The notes below the pieces were generated by a model. That model was given only the letters and a program-made list of their open reading frames with translations. It did no database searches and was not told the DNA's origin. Shown here piece by piece: positions 1-11,000 of a stretch of DNA of 64,000 bases. How positions within the stretch are numbered: the first letter of the stretch is position 1; each line of letters starts with the position of its first letter. The position numbers and the translations under genes are program-made. The DNA is taken from the NCBI GenBank assembly GCA_037783545.1, contig JBBELK010000622.1, forward strand, positions 248,001 through 312,000, read 5' to 3'. The DNA is from Henricia sp. BOLD:AAB3569. Taxonomy: Eukaryota > Echinodermata > Asteroidea > Spinulosida > Echinasteridae.

Positions 1-540
1 TTATGGCCGTGCCTGTTTTGGCGTCTTGAATCAAGACTAGGTAGTTGATGGTGCCTGCCAACTGCCGATTTTGGTGATATTTGGGGCGGAAAATCTCACC
101 ACCACTGCACAAGTGGATTTGCATGATATTTGGCACAAATATAAAGAAAACCAGCCCCAATAGGCCTGCACCAAAAAGAAATCAGCCTGACAGATTAAAT
201 GACAGAAACAAAAGACGGCATGTTTAAATTAGTGCAATTTCACATAGGGGTCCATCAAGGTGGCAAACTTCGGTTACAGATTTGACAAATAATAAGTGTC
301 ACGACCGCACGGCCGATGACGTCACGGATTTCCAAGTCCCTACATAGGAAGTGCAGGACAATAAGAAAAAACATTTTTTTCCCACGCCGTATCTTTAAAA
401 ATTTAAAAGCCGTAAATGGCGGTAAAAGGTATGTTTAGAAGGCACTTTCTGTTCGTTAAATAGCCATTTTTGAAAAACATCCGGAGGGTCCGTTTTTCAC
501 CCACAATCCCAAATCTGTGGCAAACTCACGCAAATGAAAC
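1..540. other. Gene-less start of window, old repeat sequence
   Basis: No credible coding region is visible. The last part, about 410-540, contains a block (cactttctgttcgttaaat and ccggagggtccg) that recurs at about 23235-23345, so it belongs to a dispersed repeat family. The first 400 bases show nothing I can classify. Confidence 0.5.
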
Positions 541-1335
541 TTGTCCCTTGGCTCTGATATTTGCTCAATAGGTGCACTCGCCCCACTGTTCAAATATTCT
601 GAAGAGTACGCATCGATCCGATGTCAAGTTTCGGTGAAATCGTGGGGCAAAATTCCGACCCTCAATGAGATAAAATACAGACCGTCTGCCCCAAAATCAA
701 ATATATGCGCTTGAGCGATCGAGCAAATATCAGAGCCAACATGGCCAAGGGAACGGAGAGGTCAACATTAGACTGGTTCCCTATCCTCATGTTTACTTCC
801 CTATGTCGTATATGAAGCGGGACTCCCAGTCAGAGGTTGGGGGTTCGAGCCCCACTTCGACCAACGTGTCTGTGTCCCTGGGCAAGGCACTTAATCCCAG
901 TTGCCTCGTCAACCCAAGCGATATATGGGAAGCTGTTATGGGGAATGCCACAATCTAACTGCTGATAGGATTGTGCGCCTTGGCCGGGTTGCACACCTAG
1001 TTGAAGCGAAATGGTTCTGGTGATTTCCTGAGTGATGGCAGCGGTAATAATGGCAACAGCCGCCTCGGAATATGTTTACATAGATAGATGGCGCTTTACA
1101 AATGCATGTGTTATTATTATTTGTTATTATTATTAAGTAAATAGGAGGACAGGAAACCAGTCTAGCTCATGTTGACCTCTCTGCTCTCGCGCATGCGCAT
1201 ATTCAATTTTGGGGCAAACAGTCTGTATTTTATCTCACGGAGGGTCTAAATTTTGCCCCAGAATTTCACCGAAACTAGACATCGGATCTACTCTTCGGAA
1301 TATTTGAACATTGGGGCGAGTGTAGCTCAGATAAT
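541..1335. repeat. Foldback (inverted-repeat) element split by a SINE
   Basis: The left arm at about 571-790 is the reverse complement of the right arm at about 1143-1333. Both carry the words gtctgtattttatctca, tttcaccgaaact and ggggcgagtg. A second, shorter inversion (ttggctctgatatttgctc near 548 and its complement near 725) sits inside the left part. No coding capacity is visible, so this looks like a non-autonomous DNA element. The centre is interrupted by the SINE at about 800-1140. Confidence 0.75.
800..1140 (+). mobile_element. tRNA-derived SINE, probably 5' truncated
   Basis: A pol III B-box-like stretch, gggttcgagcccc, lies near 839. It is followed by the phrase ctgggcaaggcacttaatcc, which is common in invertebrate SINEs. 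The tail gcgctttacaaatgcatg then a TTATTATTATT run resembles the 3' end of CR1/L2-type LINEs, which would supply reverse transcriptase in trans. I cannot see a good A box, so the head may be truncated or degraded. It sits in the middle of an inverted-repeat element, so it inserted later than that element. Confidence 0.65.
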
Positions 1336-1640
1336 CTCAGCTCTTGCTTTATCATTTTTCATTGGGATGTGGTCTTTTCACCAGTAGAGCTGAGAATGTT
1401 TAAGAACATGAACACGCTACCACAAAACAGGACAAAACAAATGTGTCATATTCTCACCGTGACACACTAATTCCCCCCTGGAACTCACCCAAACCTTGTC
1501 AGGCATAACCACTACGCAGGTCCTTGAGGAAAATAACCAGCCACGATGAATATTTAGCCAACAATTCCAGCGAAACAAACCGGTATGCTCACGTACAGCC
1601 TATCCGTTTTTGTCTTGTTCAAAAACAACTGCATGAACTG
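1336..1640. other. No gene seen
   Basis: AT-leaning unique-looking sequence. Short open frames here show no recognisable motif. Confidence 0.4.
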
Positions 1641-1728
1641 TGTCTAGTCTGTGTACAATTTAATACCAATGCGCATTGGTTACTGGTAACCAATGCACAT
1701 TGGTATTCCTTTGTACACAGACTAGACA
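1641..1728. repeat. Palindrome (hairpin) of about 88 bp
   Basis: The outer arms tgtctagtctgtgtacaa and their reverse complement flank an inner inverted repeat around accaatgcgcattggt. The whole could fold as one hairpin. It may be a tiny MITE or an element end; no coding is visible. Confidence 0.8.
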
Positions 1729-1744
1729 AATAGGCCTAGTATAT

Positions 1745-2160
1745 CGTCGGGTGCACCACGAAGTGAGGTATCCGTGAAAAAACAATTTTTTTGGCAATTT
1801 CTGTTTTTGGTATAATTTGGTATATTTGGTGTCCTTAACATTGATGCAAAGTTACGAGACTTGACAATTTGTACCTTTTTAATTACAGAAGTTGCCTAAA
1901 ACCACGTAACTAATGGGTATGCAAAGATACTTTTTCACGAAGTGGCGTATCGCGATACGCCACTCATCATTGAAAAAGATGGTATGTGCATAAATTTATT
2001 TTCCACGAAGTGGCGTATCGCGCGCGATGCGCGCCACTTCGTGAAAATGCCACGCGCCAGGGCGACGTTGTAAATATTACGCACGCAGAGAAATACAGAT
2101 AAGGGGCGAACTCTGTGGCAAATCACGCATGATCGGCATTTTTCCTTTTCACGAAGTGAC
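1745..2160. repeat. CACGAAGTGG hairpin repeats
   Basis: The phrase cacgaagtgg occurs repeatedly in both orientations (about 1757, 1937, 2003, 2035 and 2148). Two of the copies form hairpins: one around ggcgtatcgcgatacgcc (about 1941-1961) and one at about 2003-2045 with a CG-rich centre. The arrangement suggests stacked remnants of one small inverted-repeat element. Confidence 0.6.
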
Positions 2161-2526
2161 GAATAAGTTTTAAGCTAAAGTGTTCTTTAATTAGACAATC
2201 AATACAATAAAAAGTATATTTTTACGTCATTTAACTCATACTAAAAAGTATCACCTAAAAAGACCGACGACTTTTCATAGAATAACCGGCGAAGTTGGAG
2301 TTTTAAAAAGTGACCAACTTAAAAAGCGATTTTCTCAAAACAAAGTTTTACAACTGCGTTCGCGGATACACCACTTTGTGGTGTGACCGACGAATTATTT
2401 TTGAACACAAAGTACAAAGTACAAGTACAAGTGCCACAGATTTGGGGTTGGAAACGCCGCCAGGCCCAGGGCGGATGATCCGCCCATGATCCGCCCTGTT
2501 CACGGGTCTGGGGCGGGTGCACCTAT
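2161..2526. other. No gene seen
   Basis: AT-rich sequence with a fourth cacgaag-like motif at its left edge and GC-rich sequence near 2450-2520. Open frames on the minus strand here are low complexity and match no family I know. Confidence 0.4.
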
Positions 2527-3350
2527 TCATTGAGCAACTATCAGAACCATGCAAGGGACAAATTTCATTTGCGTGAGTTTGCCACACATGTTGACCTCTC
2601 CGTTGGAAACGGCGCCAGGGCGGAGGATACGTCGGCCTGTTCACGGGCCTACAACGGTCGAGTTGGTTTAAGTCGATCTGGCAAACGGGTCGAGTTGGTT
2701 CAAGTCGAGTTAGCAATTTGTTGCTGTTGTTGTTGTTAATTTATGGCATCTTCGGCAACTAAGTCCCGGCTTTAAATATGCCATCAACTTTATTATCAAC
2801 TTGAGATGATAAAGAAGGAGTTGCAGTTTTAGAAGTGGGGAAAGAAAACCCAGAGAAATCCCCAGGGGAAAACCCACGCGGTAAAGTAGGGACTGCAAAC
2901 CCAATCCACATACACGCCCCGAACATGCCGAACCCATCAGTCACCAAAAGTGAAAGGCGAGGAAAGAACCGCTACGCCAACCCGTCCGCCCTAGTTAGCA
3001 TTTTTTTATGACCTCGCCTCACAGATCTGAGGCGAGGATGGAGTGTCCAGTGGCCCTGTGGGCCTGTATTCTATAGTTGTACCGAAGGAAATTTGGAGTT
3101 AAACTACTACAAACCGACAAAAGGCCGTCGATACCACGATGTGCTGTTTATAACCTGATAACCGTCTACATGTAAGTGACAGGCCACAAAACCTTTTTGA
3201 GTGAGCCGCCGATCACGGCGTCCGATTCGGCTGAGATTGTACTAGCATGTGCCGCGCCGATTCACCCGCCGATTCACCGCATGCCGCACATTCCAAAATG
3301 ATGGAAATCAAGAATGCATTCACCAGAGGATGTTTCCCCACACTGGGCTA
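2527..3350. repeat. Dispersed repeat family, copy A
   Basis: This block matches a second copy spread over about 23283-26035. Shared blocks include the stretches around aaccatgcaagggacaaatt, the TTG-rich run near 2720, aagtcccggcttt, and the GAT/CGG-rich tail near 3210-3350. Copy A is continuous, whereas the second copy is interrupted by two later insertions, so A shows the uninterrupted arrangement. No coding is recognised. Confidence 0.8.
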
Positions 3351-3833
3351 ACTAGTTAGCCCCGAAGCACTGCTCGCGGGGCTAGGCTGAAGTCACATAG
3401 AGCCTTTGCAAGGCAGCCATATGGCAGGGGCCAGTCACATTGTCACAGTACGTCAAGCACGAGAAGTCACTTTGTCATAGGCGTATAGGGGGCGGAGGTG
3501 GGGTGCGGGGGGACGAGGGGCGCTGGTGCACTGCCCCACCCCAACCCCTACTTTCGAAAGTGGGGGAAGATGTCAATTCAGTGCACCCCACTTTGTTTGC
3601 CTCCCATATGAGGTAATTCATATTTTGTTGGGAAAATCATGGTACTCTCTGCAAAAATATAAAAGTTAATGAAACTAATATAACACCGCTGATAAAACGC
3701 CACGGCAATGACAATGGTATTACAGCATGTAGGCCCTATGTCCATACAAGCTGATGCGTGCATGAGGGCGCGCGCTCATGTATAGTGTACTACTTTATAT
3801 TGAGCGGCTATAAAGCGGAAATCAAAGTTAAAC
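3351..3833. other. No gene seen
   Basis: Contains a G-rich run at about 3486-3530 and otherwise nothing I can classify. Confidence 0.4.
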
Positions 3834-4640
3834 AGCTAGTATCCCCCTGTCCACATTTTTAAAGCTTTCCTGTTTATCATGGAGGTGTGTCTACAATACC
3901 ATCACAACTTGTTTTCAACCAAAAATCGACAACCTTTTGTTTAACACGCACTTCACTGAGTACCGACCCTAGTCACCCGAAATTCTGAAACGCCCGAGGT
4001 CACTCGGTTTGTTGATAAACAGGGTTTGACGTCATCCTGAGAAAAACACAAAACGGCCTGTGCAGTATTGAATGGAAAATATACGGAGTGAATGTGCATC
4101 GTGCCTGTTTTGTCCTTGTAATTCAAAATACAAACGTGAAAAACACTTGATGTATAATTCACTATGACAATAATTTACTACATTTTTTTGTGAAAAAAAC
4201 CGTGGCTCACAATGCATCTTTTGAAGTAAAAACTGGTGCATTGCGACCGGTGGTTTTGTCACGCAAAGAAACGGCACACAGCGGTAGTTCCCACGTGTAT
4301 GAAATTGGCACAACACGTACGTTATGCAAATCGGTCGTAAAACGAGCGACTCATTTTTCTCTCTCTTGGTAATAAAAAAGACAATCTTTCTGCTCTTTTT
4401 TTCTTAAAAACAACACCATTGAACAGAGACCGTGACGGTGCTCGGATTTTTTTGCGTGTAAACGTATGGAACTGCCGACCGTGTTTTCTCGTGTTTACTC
4501 GGATTGCGTCACGGGGTCATGCGCATGTCATTAATACCTAATGAGCGCTCAGAAATCGCGAAAATGTCATTTTCGAAAACCGCACTTTTGCTTGCGATGT
4601 ATCCACTTAAAACGGACAATTTGAAATAAACAGCGGTAGG
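3834..4640 (+). repeat. Dispersed repeat, inverted partner at 57190-58085
   Basis: About 800 bp here are the approximate reverse complement of the 57190-58085 block. Shared phrases include gataaacagggttttgacgtcatcctgag (with changes), gttttgtgaaaaa, ccacgtgt and the tail attttcgcgatttctga. The short open frames inside do not look like conserved proteins. Probably two copies of one DNA transposon relic. Confidence 0.7.
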
Positions 4641-5019
4641 CCTATAAGTCGGCTTGAGGAATGTGGACTATCGAAAAAGGTGCAAATGCTGGATTTTTCG
4701 TCAAGGGTGCCCGGTGAACAAGGCGCTTACGAGCTATACGGAATCTGTTGCACGTATATTGGCTCACAACGCGCCGCGCTACGACTATGCACACATGCAC
4801 GTACATGTATCGGTACGGTCTACCAGGCCGTACGCAGCTAGTACGCAGTATGTATCAGGGGCGGATCCAGGGGGAGCGTGGGGGGCGCTAGTCTTGATGC
4901 AAGACCGAGTTCGCGATCCCCACATTGTTCATTTTAGCCGCCAGAGGGCGTACCTACCCTTACAACGTGAACTCGAAAACTCGGTCTTGATTACTCCGTA
5001 AGAAAAAAGTTCGATAACC
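4641..5019. other. Gene-less; possible hAT-type end
   Basis: The phrase caggggcggatccaggggg near 4857 looks like the terminal sequence of hAT-type DNA transposons. I do not find a matching opposite end nearby, so this is only a possible element terminus. A 115-residue open frame here has no recognisable motif. Confidence 0.35.
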
Positions 5020-5837
5020 TTAAAGGAACACGTTGCCTTCGGGTTGCGCTTTATTGGGCGTTTTTGGGCTATTACAAGCGTTTGAAGTATAATGAGCACG
5101 ATCTGAAAGATGTTTAAAAAGTAGAATATAATGATCCACACAAACGTGCCTTAGAAATGCTTCAATTTTGCGTAATTTCTCGAAGCAGCACGCTCCGCCA
5201 TTTATGGGAGTCAAAATCTTGACTCCCATAAATGGCGGAGAAATTATATTAGTCTTATTTCCAGCCTGGAGAAAGAACTTATTTTTCCTTCCTTCGGCCG
5301 TTGCGTGTGATGTGCCTGTTTTTTTTAAATTCGTGTCTACAATAACCATTGGGTATAAATCATCCAAGTCCTTTAATTCTGTCGGTTTGTCCCATGACAA
5401 TATTCTTACCCTGATTGGCGAGGTTTTCGTTTTTTTCTTTTTTGACGCGTCTGCTGTGTTCTCTTGACATCCATTTTTTGACAGCCAGTCGGTGTGTGTG
5501 TGTTTACATTTCACACATGTCTCGGGAGGCGGAGAATGGTATGGTACCTTGCGTTCATCTGATAGGTTTACCTGACCACTGGCTACGGCGCCAACCTAAC
5601 TCCTGTTCGTCGCTGCATTTTGCCCACTACCCGGACGATCGTATTGACGGCTTGAAATACGTATACATTTCGCGGGACATGTAGTGGGGGTCAGAGGTCA
5701 GTGTTTGTTTTTTTTAATTACCATTCACTAATTATAACACATTAAATGTGTTTTATTGCAAGAACAACTCTTAATAAGTATAAGGAACACCCTCAAACGT
5801 GAGATTTCGTGAAATCTGAAGGCAACGTTTCCTTTAA
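5020..5837. mobile_element. MITE with TTAAAGGAA-type terminal inverted repeats
   Basis: The left end ttaaaggaacacgttgcctt and the right end (reverse complement ttaaaggaaacgttgcctt) form about 20 bp terminal inverted repeats separated by about 780 bp. A second element with related ends lies at 17397-18252. Inside is a near-perfect 50 bp palindrome at 5191-5241. No transposase is visible; an open frame ending at 5684 is unrecognised. I could not identify a convincing target-site duplication. Confidence 0.65.
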
Positions 5838-6160
5838 TGGAAGCACATGAATAATTAAACAGCAAGGTCAAAAATTATGGGCGCCTGCGTAGAAGAGAAA
5901 GCGATGCCTCCATAATTAGGTCATGTGGGATGGTAACTTGCCGTGTACATTTTGTACGTGTGCAGTGCTAGTGATTCACCGTGCCGCGCGAAAATGATAT
6001 CGGGCCGTTTTCGTGCAGTGACCGTGGTGCATTGCCTGCCGAGAAGCGGCATTTCTCGGTACGAGTGCGCGCCCAGCCCAGCCCGGTGACTTCCTGTCCC
6101 TGGCCGGGGGTGCCTGTCCGTGTAGATTAAGACCCAATGCCATGGCCAAAACATTGAACA
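5838..6160. other. No gene seen
   Basis: Moderately GC-rich from about 5990 to 6130. No feature supported. Confidence 0.4.
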
Positions 6161-6826
6161 ATGTTGGACAACAGTGGGAAAAAATCTAAAAATCATGAAA
6201 ATTTCTCTCTCAGTTTTTACAACTAAACTAAAATTTTACATGGTTTTATAACAATGGAAATCCAGGCTGGGGGCCTAAAATCAGACATGTCATCATTTTA
6301 TTTCTCATTTTTATCATCAAACTTGTTCTAACATGCATTGTTTATTTTTCATTTACAGAATAAAGACGTTTATAGTGGTCGGATATGGAATTCAACCTAC
6401 AAATTCAAATTATTTCTGCACTTGAAGTCAAATATTGAACTAATGAATCAGACAATGTTGACGAACATTTCCTTGGACAATGTTGGACAGCAGTGGGAAA
6501 AAATCTAAAAATCATGAAAATTTCTCTCTCTTAGTTTTTACACCATGGTTTTTACAACTAAACTAACATTTTACATGGTTTTATAACAATGGAAATCCAG
6601 GCTGGGGGCCTAAAATCAGACATGTCATAATTTTATTTCTCATTTTTATCATCAAACTTGTTCTAACATGCATTGTTTATTTTTCATTTACAGAATAAAG
6701 ACGTTTATAGTGGTCGGATATGGAATTCAACCTACAAATTCAAATTATTTCTGCACTTGAAGTCAAATATTGAACTAATGAATCAGACAATGTTGACGAA
6801 CATTTCCTTGGACAATGTTGGACAGC
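6161..6826 (+). repeat. Tandem ~320-345 bp unit array, left part
   Basis: Two units, marked by recurrence of gacaatgttggacagcagtg at spacings of 319 and 335 bp. Each unit carries ggaaatccaggctgggggcc and a pyrimidine-rich tract ending in tttttcatttacag, which looks like a splice acceptor. That tract is followed by an open stretch of about 49 codons beginning NKDVYSGRIWNSTYKFKL. The array continues at 14476 on the far side of the inserted BEL element. The units could be tandem-duplicated exons or simply a satellite-like repeat. Confidence 0.8.
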
Positions 6827-7440
6827 TGTAGAAATCTCTTATCCCATAGAGGGCGCTATGACAGTTTTATGGTTGGAAAATGAAGTTTGTTCTTGACAAT
6901 TGGTGGCGCCCTTGTCACACACCACATTTTTTCATTGCCTTTAGTGCCTCGTGATTTTTCACCATGTTTGCTATTTGATGCTGGAAAGTTGTTGAAATTT
7001 GCCTGAAATAAGCTGCTCTAAGGTTCTTAACTAGGTGAGATTAACATTTGGTTATTAGACTACACTTTTGTAAGCTTATATTGACCACACCAGGATTTTT
7101 AAGGAGTATTTAACCCGCAAATATTTCCATAACTTGTCATGGTCGAAAGTGTTTATTATGACAACTTTTACGTGTAGGCCTATGTAGGTGAAAGTTCAAG
7201 CCTTACCAAAACCATGCTTGATTTCTTAAACATGTTAGTGTTCTTGGAGAACTGACCTTTATGTTTATCTCTCATTGTATTTCAGCATAAAACAAGAAAA
7301 CAAAGAAAGAAACAAATTCGGAATCAAACATAACTGTGTCAAATGAGAAATTTGTGAACTGAGTTTATCGGCTAGAAGTTTCTTAGTTGCGGCCCCACTT
7401 GTTAGAGATTAAAACCCAACCAGACCCACCGTTCCGAACA
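6827..7440 (+). repeat. 5' LTR of BEL/Pao element
   Basis: 614 bp, TG...CA termini, near-identical to 13862-14475. It would hold the promoter and polyadenylation signal, but I cannot place the R region from sequence alone. Confidence 0.93.
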
Positions 7441-7445
7441 TATTT

Positions 7446-7463
7446 TGGTCCTTCGAGCCGGAT
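7446..7463 (+). other. Primer binding site, tRNA-Tyr type
   Basis: Five bases after the 5' LTR lies tggtccttcgagccggat. This is complementary to the 3' end (including CCA) of animal tRNA-Tyr, whose acceptor strand ends ccggctcgaagga. This would prime minus-strand DNA synthesis. Confidence 0.85.
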
Positions 7464-7506
7464 CTCTGTATCGTGGGTTTCAGCATCAGATCAATTTCAG
7501 TCCAGC

Positions 7507-8094
7507 ATGAATAATACGGTGGACACGCCCGTACCAGAACCCGTATCAGCCCCTACCAGTGTGATTGACCAGCCTGACAGTGTGGCAGGACATCGGCCTA
7601 CACGTGTGCGGCATAACCCCTTTCGCCTGACACGAGATCATCATGTTAGTCTTCCCCCAAGTCTTCGCTGTGATCCTGACATTTCTCTCTCCCGGCCACG
7701 TCCACATGTACTGAAAACTGCTTCAGTGTGCAGTGGGGAATCGCGACGGAGTAAGAAAACCGCCAGCTCGACCAAGTCACTCTCCCGGTCGGAGATTGAA
7801 AGACGGTTGTCGGAGAATGCATCACAGCAGAAATTGCATGACTTGAGGAAAGAAGCCAATGACGAAACATTGCGCATTCGACGAGAGGCTACTCAGACGG
7901 AGGAAAACTTTGAACTGCAGCGCATTCATTCTCAACGGCTTTCTGTTGAAGCACACCTGCTGGCGGAACAGCAAGAACAACATGTTGAGGATAACTTCAG
8001 ACAGGCAGAAATTGAACTGGAAAAACAGCTAGTGCTTGCAACAGCAACTCCTGGACATAAGCAATCCACAGTTAGATTTGCCACAGGCACATGA
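7507..8094 (+). CDS. BEL/Pao gag N-terminal reading frame
   Basis: A charged, low-complexity open frame just after the primer site. The first part is Pro/Ser/Arg-rich. From about residue 95 to the end it is rich in Glu, Gln, Arg and Leu and is predicted by eye to be coiled coil (SRSEIERRLSENASQQKLHD and following). This is typical of the leading part of BEL/Pao gag polyproteins, which assemble the particle. It lies directly before the long polyprotein frame. The start chosen is the first ATG after the LTR. Function is inferred from position and composition only. Confidence 0.6.
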   Translation: MNNTVDTPVPEPVSAPTSVIDQPDSVAGHRPTRVRHNPFRLTRDHHVSLPPSLRCDPDISLSRPRPHVLKTASVCSGESRRSKKTASSTKSLSRSEIERRLSENASQQKLHDLRKEANDETLRIRREATQTEENFELQRIHSQRLSVEAHLLAEQQEQHVEDNFRQAEIELEKQLVLATATPGHKQSTVRFATGT

Positions 8095-11000
8095 GCCTGC
8101 AGACTCTCGAACTGCAGACTGGATTCAGGACACTAGACTTTGTAATAATGTACATGTAATTCCTAGTAGTACACCGGTGACTACTACTGTAGTGGTCACA
8201 CCTAAACCTGTTAATACATGTATTGTAGTTTCATCCATGCCAGTGTACACTAAAACTAATACTGTATCAATGCATGGTAATTGTCATGTTGGGCCTAACC
8301 CCTTTTTTCCACCTAGTACAGGTCATACTGACTTTATCTTGCAGAATGCAGGATACACCCTTACACCGGCTGCAAAAACGACCATTCCAGGGGCGGCAAC
8401 GATGACAACCGTTCAAGGGGCGGCCAACCCAAATGCAACGCACATCGTGTCCTCACCCAATATGCAGACCCAGCAGTCGGTGATGAGTGTGCAAGCAGCC
8501 TCCCCTACTAGACCGGTACAAGGTGAGGCCAGTAAAGTCACCGTCTCGCCTTCGAGTCCAACTTTCGAACAGACCAACTCTAGTAGTAGTGGCAACGAGG
8601 GTTCTGAGCCATCCACTCCTCTCCCCCAGGGAAAACGTGAACCATCCAGTCCAAAGAGCAAGCAAGAGTTCTACCCCTACAGATATGGCATGTTTGTCGA
8701 CAGTCTACCAAAACTGGAAATACCCAAGTTCGATGACGAACATAATGTGCGGCAGTATGTGGTGTTCCGTTCCCTGTGGGACAGTATCATGAGTAAGACA
8801 GAGTTTCAGCTGCCAGAGGCTACGAAATTTGCATATCTGCGCAGCCATTTGGGAGGGCGTCCGCTAGCCATAGCCGACCGAAATATGATTCTTGGTGACA
8901 AGGCCTACCAGTCTACTATGAAGCAGTTTGACCGGGCCTTTGGAGAACCGGGACGTATAGTTCAAGGTCTGCTTACTCAATTGGAAATGCGGTCGTATGT
9001 CTCCCCTAACGACTGGGCAGGGTTGAGAGATCTTTCCGATGAGTTAGTCACCCTGGTGGAGACAGCTGCTCATCTGAACCTCGAAGCAGAACTACAGAAT
9101 CATAAGTATGCTGCTTCGTTATCACAGAAGCTCCCAGAGAGACTCCATACCGAGTTTCTTTCCAAGATGTGGAAAAAGGGTCAGGGTCAGACCTACACTG
9201 TGGAGACTCTCAGCCAGTGGCTCGAGGAGAAGACCGGTCCGGCAGGGTTGATACTTCTTGAGAGATCAGCAAAGAGGCCAGGGAAGGACAAACCATTGCC
9301 ACCTGACCGCAGACGTCCAACTGGGAAAATTAGTCAACCACAACCGACTCGAAGCTACGTGGCCCGCACAAAGCCCAGCGTGGTGAATTCCTCTCTTGAT
9401 GCCGGCAAAATGTTCGGTAATAAGCCGTCAACACCAGAATCATCAGTTCCTAGTACCTGGACTGGCGATAGAATTACCTGTCTGTACTGTAACATAAGGG
9501 AGTCTGGACATCACCTGGAAACTTGTGAGAAGTTTAATAACTTGAACCGTGACCAGAAACTGCAGTGGCTGAAGGATACACGACGTTGCAACAAATGTGC
9601 CAAAAAACACGAGAAAACGTGTCCGTTCCCCAAGAAGTGTGGGACTTGCCAAGAAGATCACCGTACTAGTCTACATGAGGTGGTGAAGATCCTTCCCAAG
9701 ACCCAGGGCACCGTTCTCTGCTCTGGAGTGGGGTCTAAGCCGACGCTCGACTACGATCGTGATGTTTTGATTAAAGTCGTTCCACTCACCCTGTATGGGG
9801 CTTCGGGGAAGTTAGATACGTACGGCATACTCGATGAGTGTGCAGAGCGCACCATGATCCTTCCGCAAGCTGTCAAGAGGTTAGAAATTCCCGGGTCTGC
9901 CGAGAGGCTGCGTGTGGAGACCGTAATGGGAGATACAAGTTGGAATGGCAAGTGCGTCGACTTTTCCGTTTCGGCCAGAAATGATCCAGATCAGAAGTTC
10001 CAGATTAAGTGTGCGTTCACAGCTAAAGAATTTCAGCTGGCTGACTACAGCTTATCTGCGGAGAAGCTGCAGGCCAAATGGCCACACTTGAGAGAGTTGC
10101 CTCTGTTTACGGCATATAAAGTTCAACCAGCCGTCTTAATAGGCGCCGATCATATCGAGCTGACTCTGAGCACTGAGGTCCGAACTGGACCAAAGACTAG
10201 TTCTCCAGTAGGAGTAAAAACCCTCTTCGGATGGACCGTCCAGGGTAGGCAGGGACTTCAGCACCCAAGCAAGTTAGCGACCCACCAACAAGTGCTGTTT
10301 ACCAGGTGTCAACAGCCAGAGCATGATCTCCATCGCATGATGGAAAGATTCATGGCCATCGATAAATTACCCCACATCAATGAAAAGGAGGCAACACGGT
10401 CTCGACTTGATAAAGTCGCCATTCAGATTCTTGAAGAGAAGACTGTACGAGTGGAAGTCCAGGGAATCTCACGACTACAGACACCAATTCTGTGGAAGCC
10501 CGGTTCCAGTCGTCCTGAAGGCCCTTCACATGCAGTTGAGGCACTGGCCCGTGCACACAAGAGGAGAATGGGCTCTGACCCAATTCTAGCCGAGTTCTGT
10601 GACACTTACCTGGAGAAGCTCAAGAAGCAAGAGCATGTCCAAGAACTGGGAACGGTCGCCGAAGTTCAAGCAAGAGGGACACCATCTTGGTTTATCCCTT
10701 ATCATGTTGTCTACAGTAGCAACAAGTTCCGCCTTGTGTTTAATTGTTCCTTTGAGTACATGAACCAGAGCCTCAACAACGAATTGCTAGCTGGACCGAC
10801 TCTGAACCCATCCTTGTTAGAAGTATTACTTCGTTTTCGTCAAGGCCGTGTCGCAGTTTCTGGTGATATAACTGCGATGTTTCACCAGGTTCGGTTATCT
10901 CCCGAGGACCGTCCCAGGTTCCGTTTCCTCTGGTGGGATGAAAATCGAAACACTTGGTTGGTCTTCCAGTGGCTTGTGCTGCCGTTCGGAGCAGCTTGTA

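Noticed and set aside
2348-2947. Several 60-120 codon frames
   Set aside because: They fall in a dispersed repeat present again near 24719-24943 and lack any protein family signature.
5415-5684. A frame containing MSREAENGMVPCVHLIGLPD
   Set aside because: Short, inside a MITE, no recognised family. It might be captured host sequence but I cannot support it.
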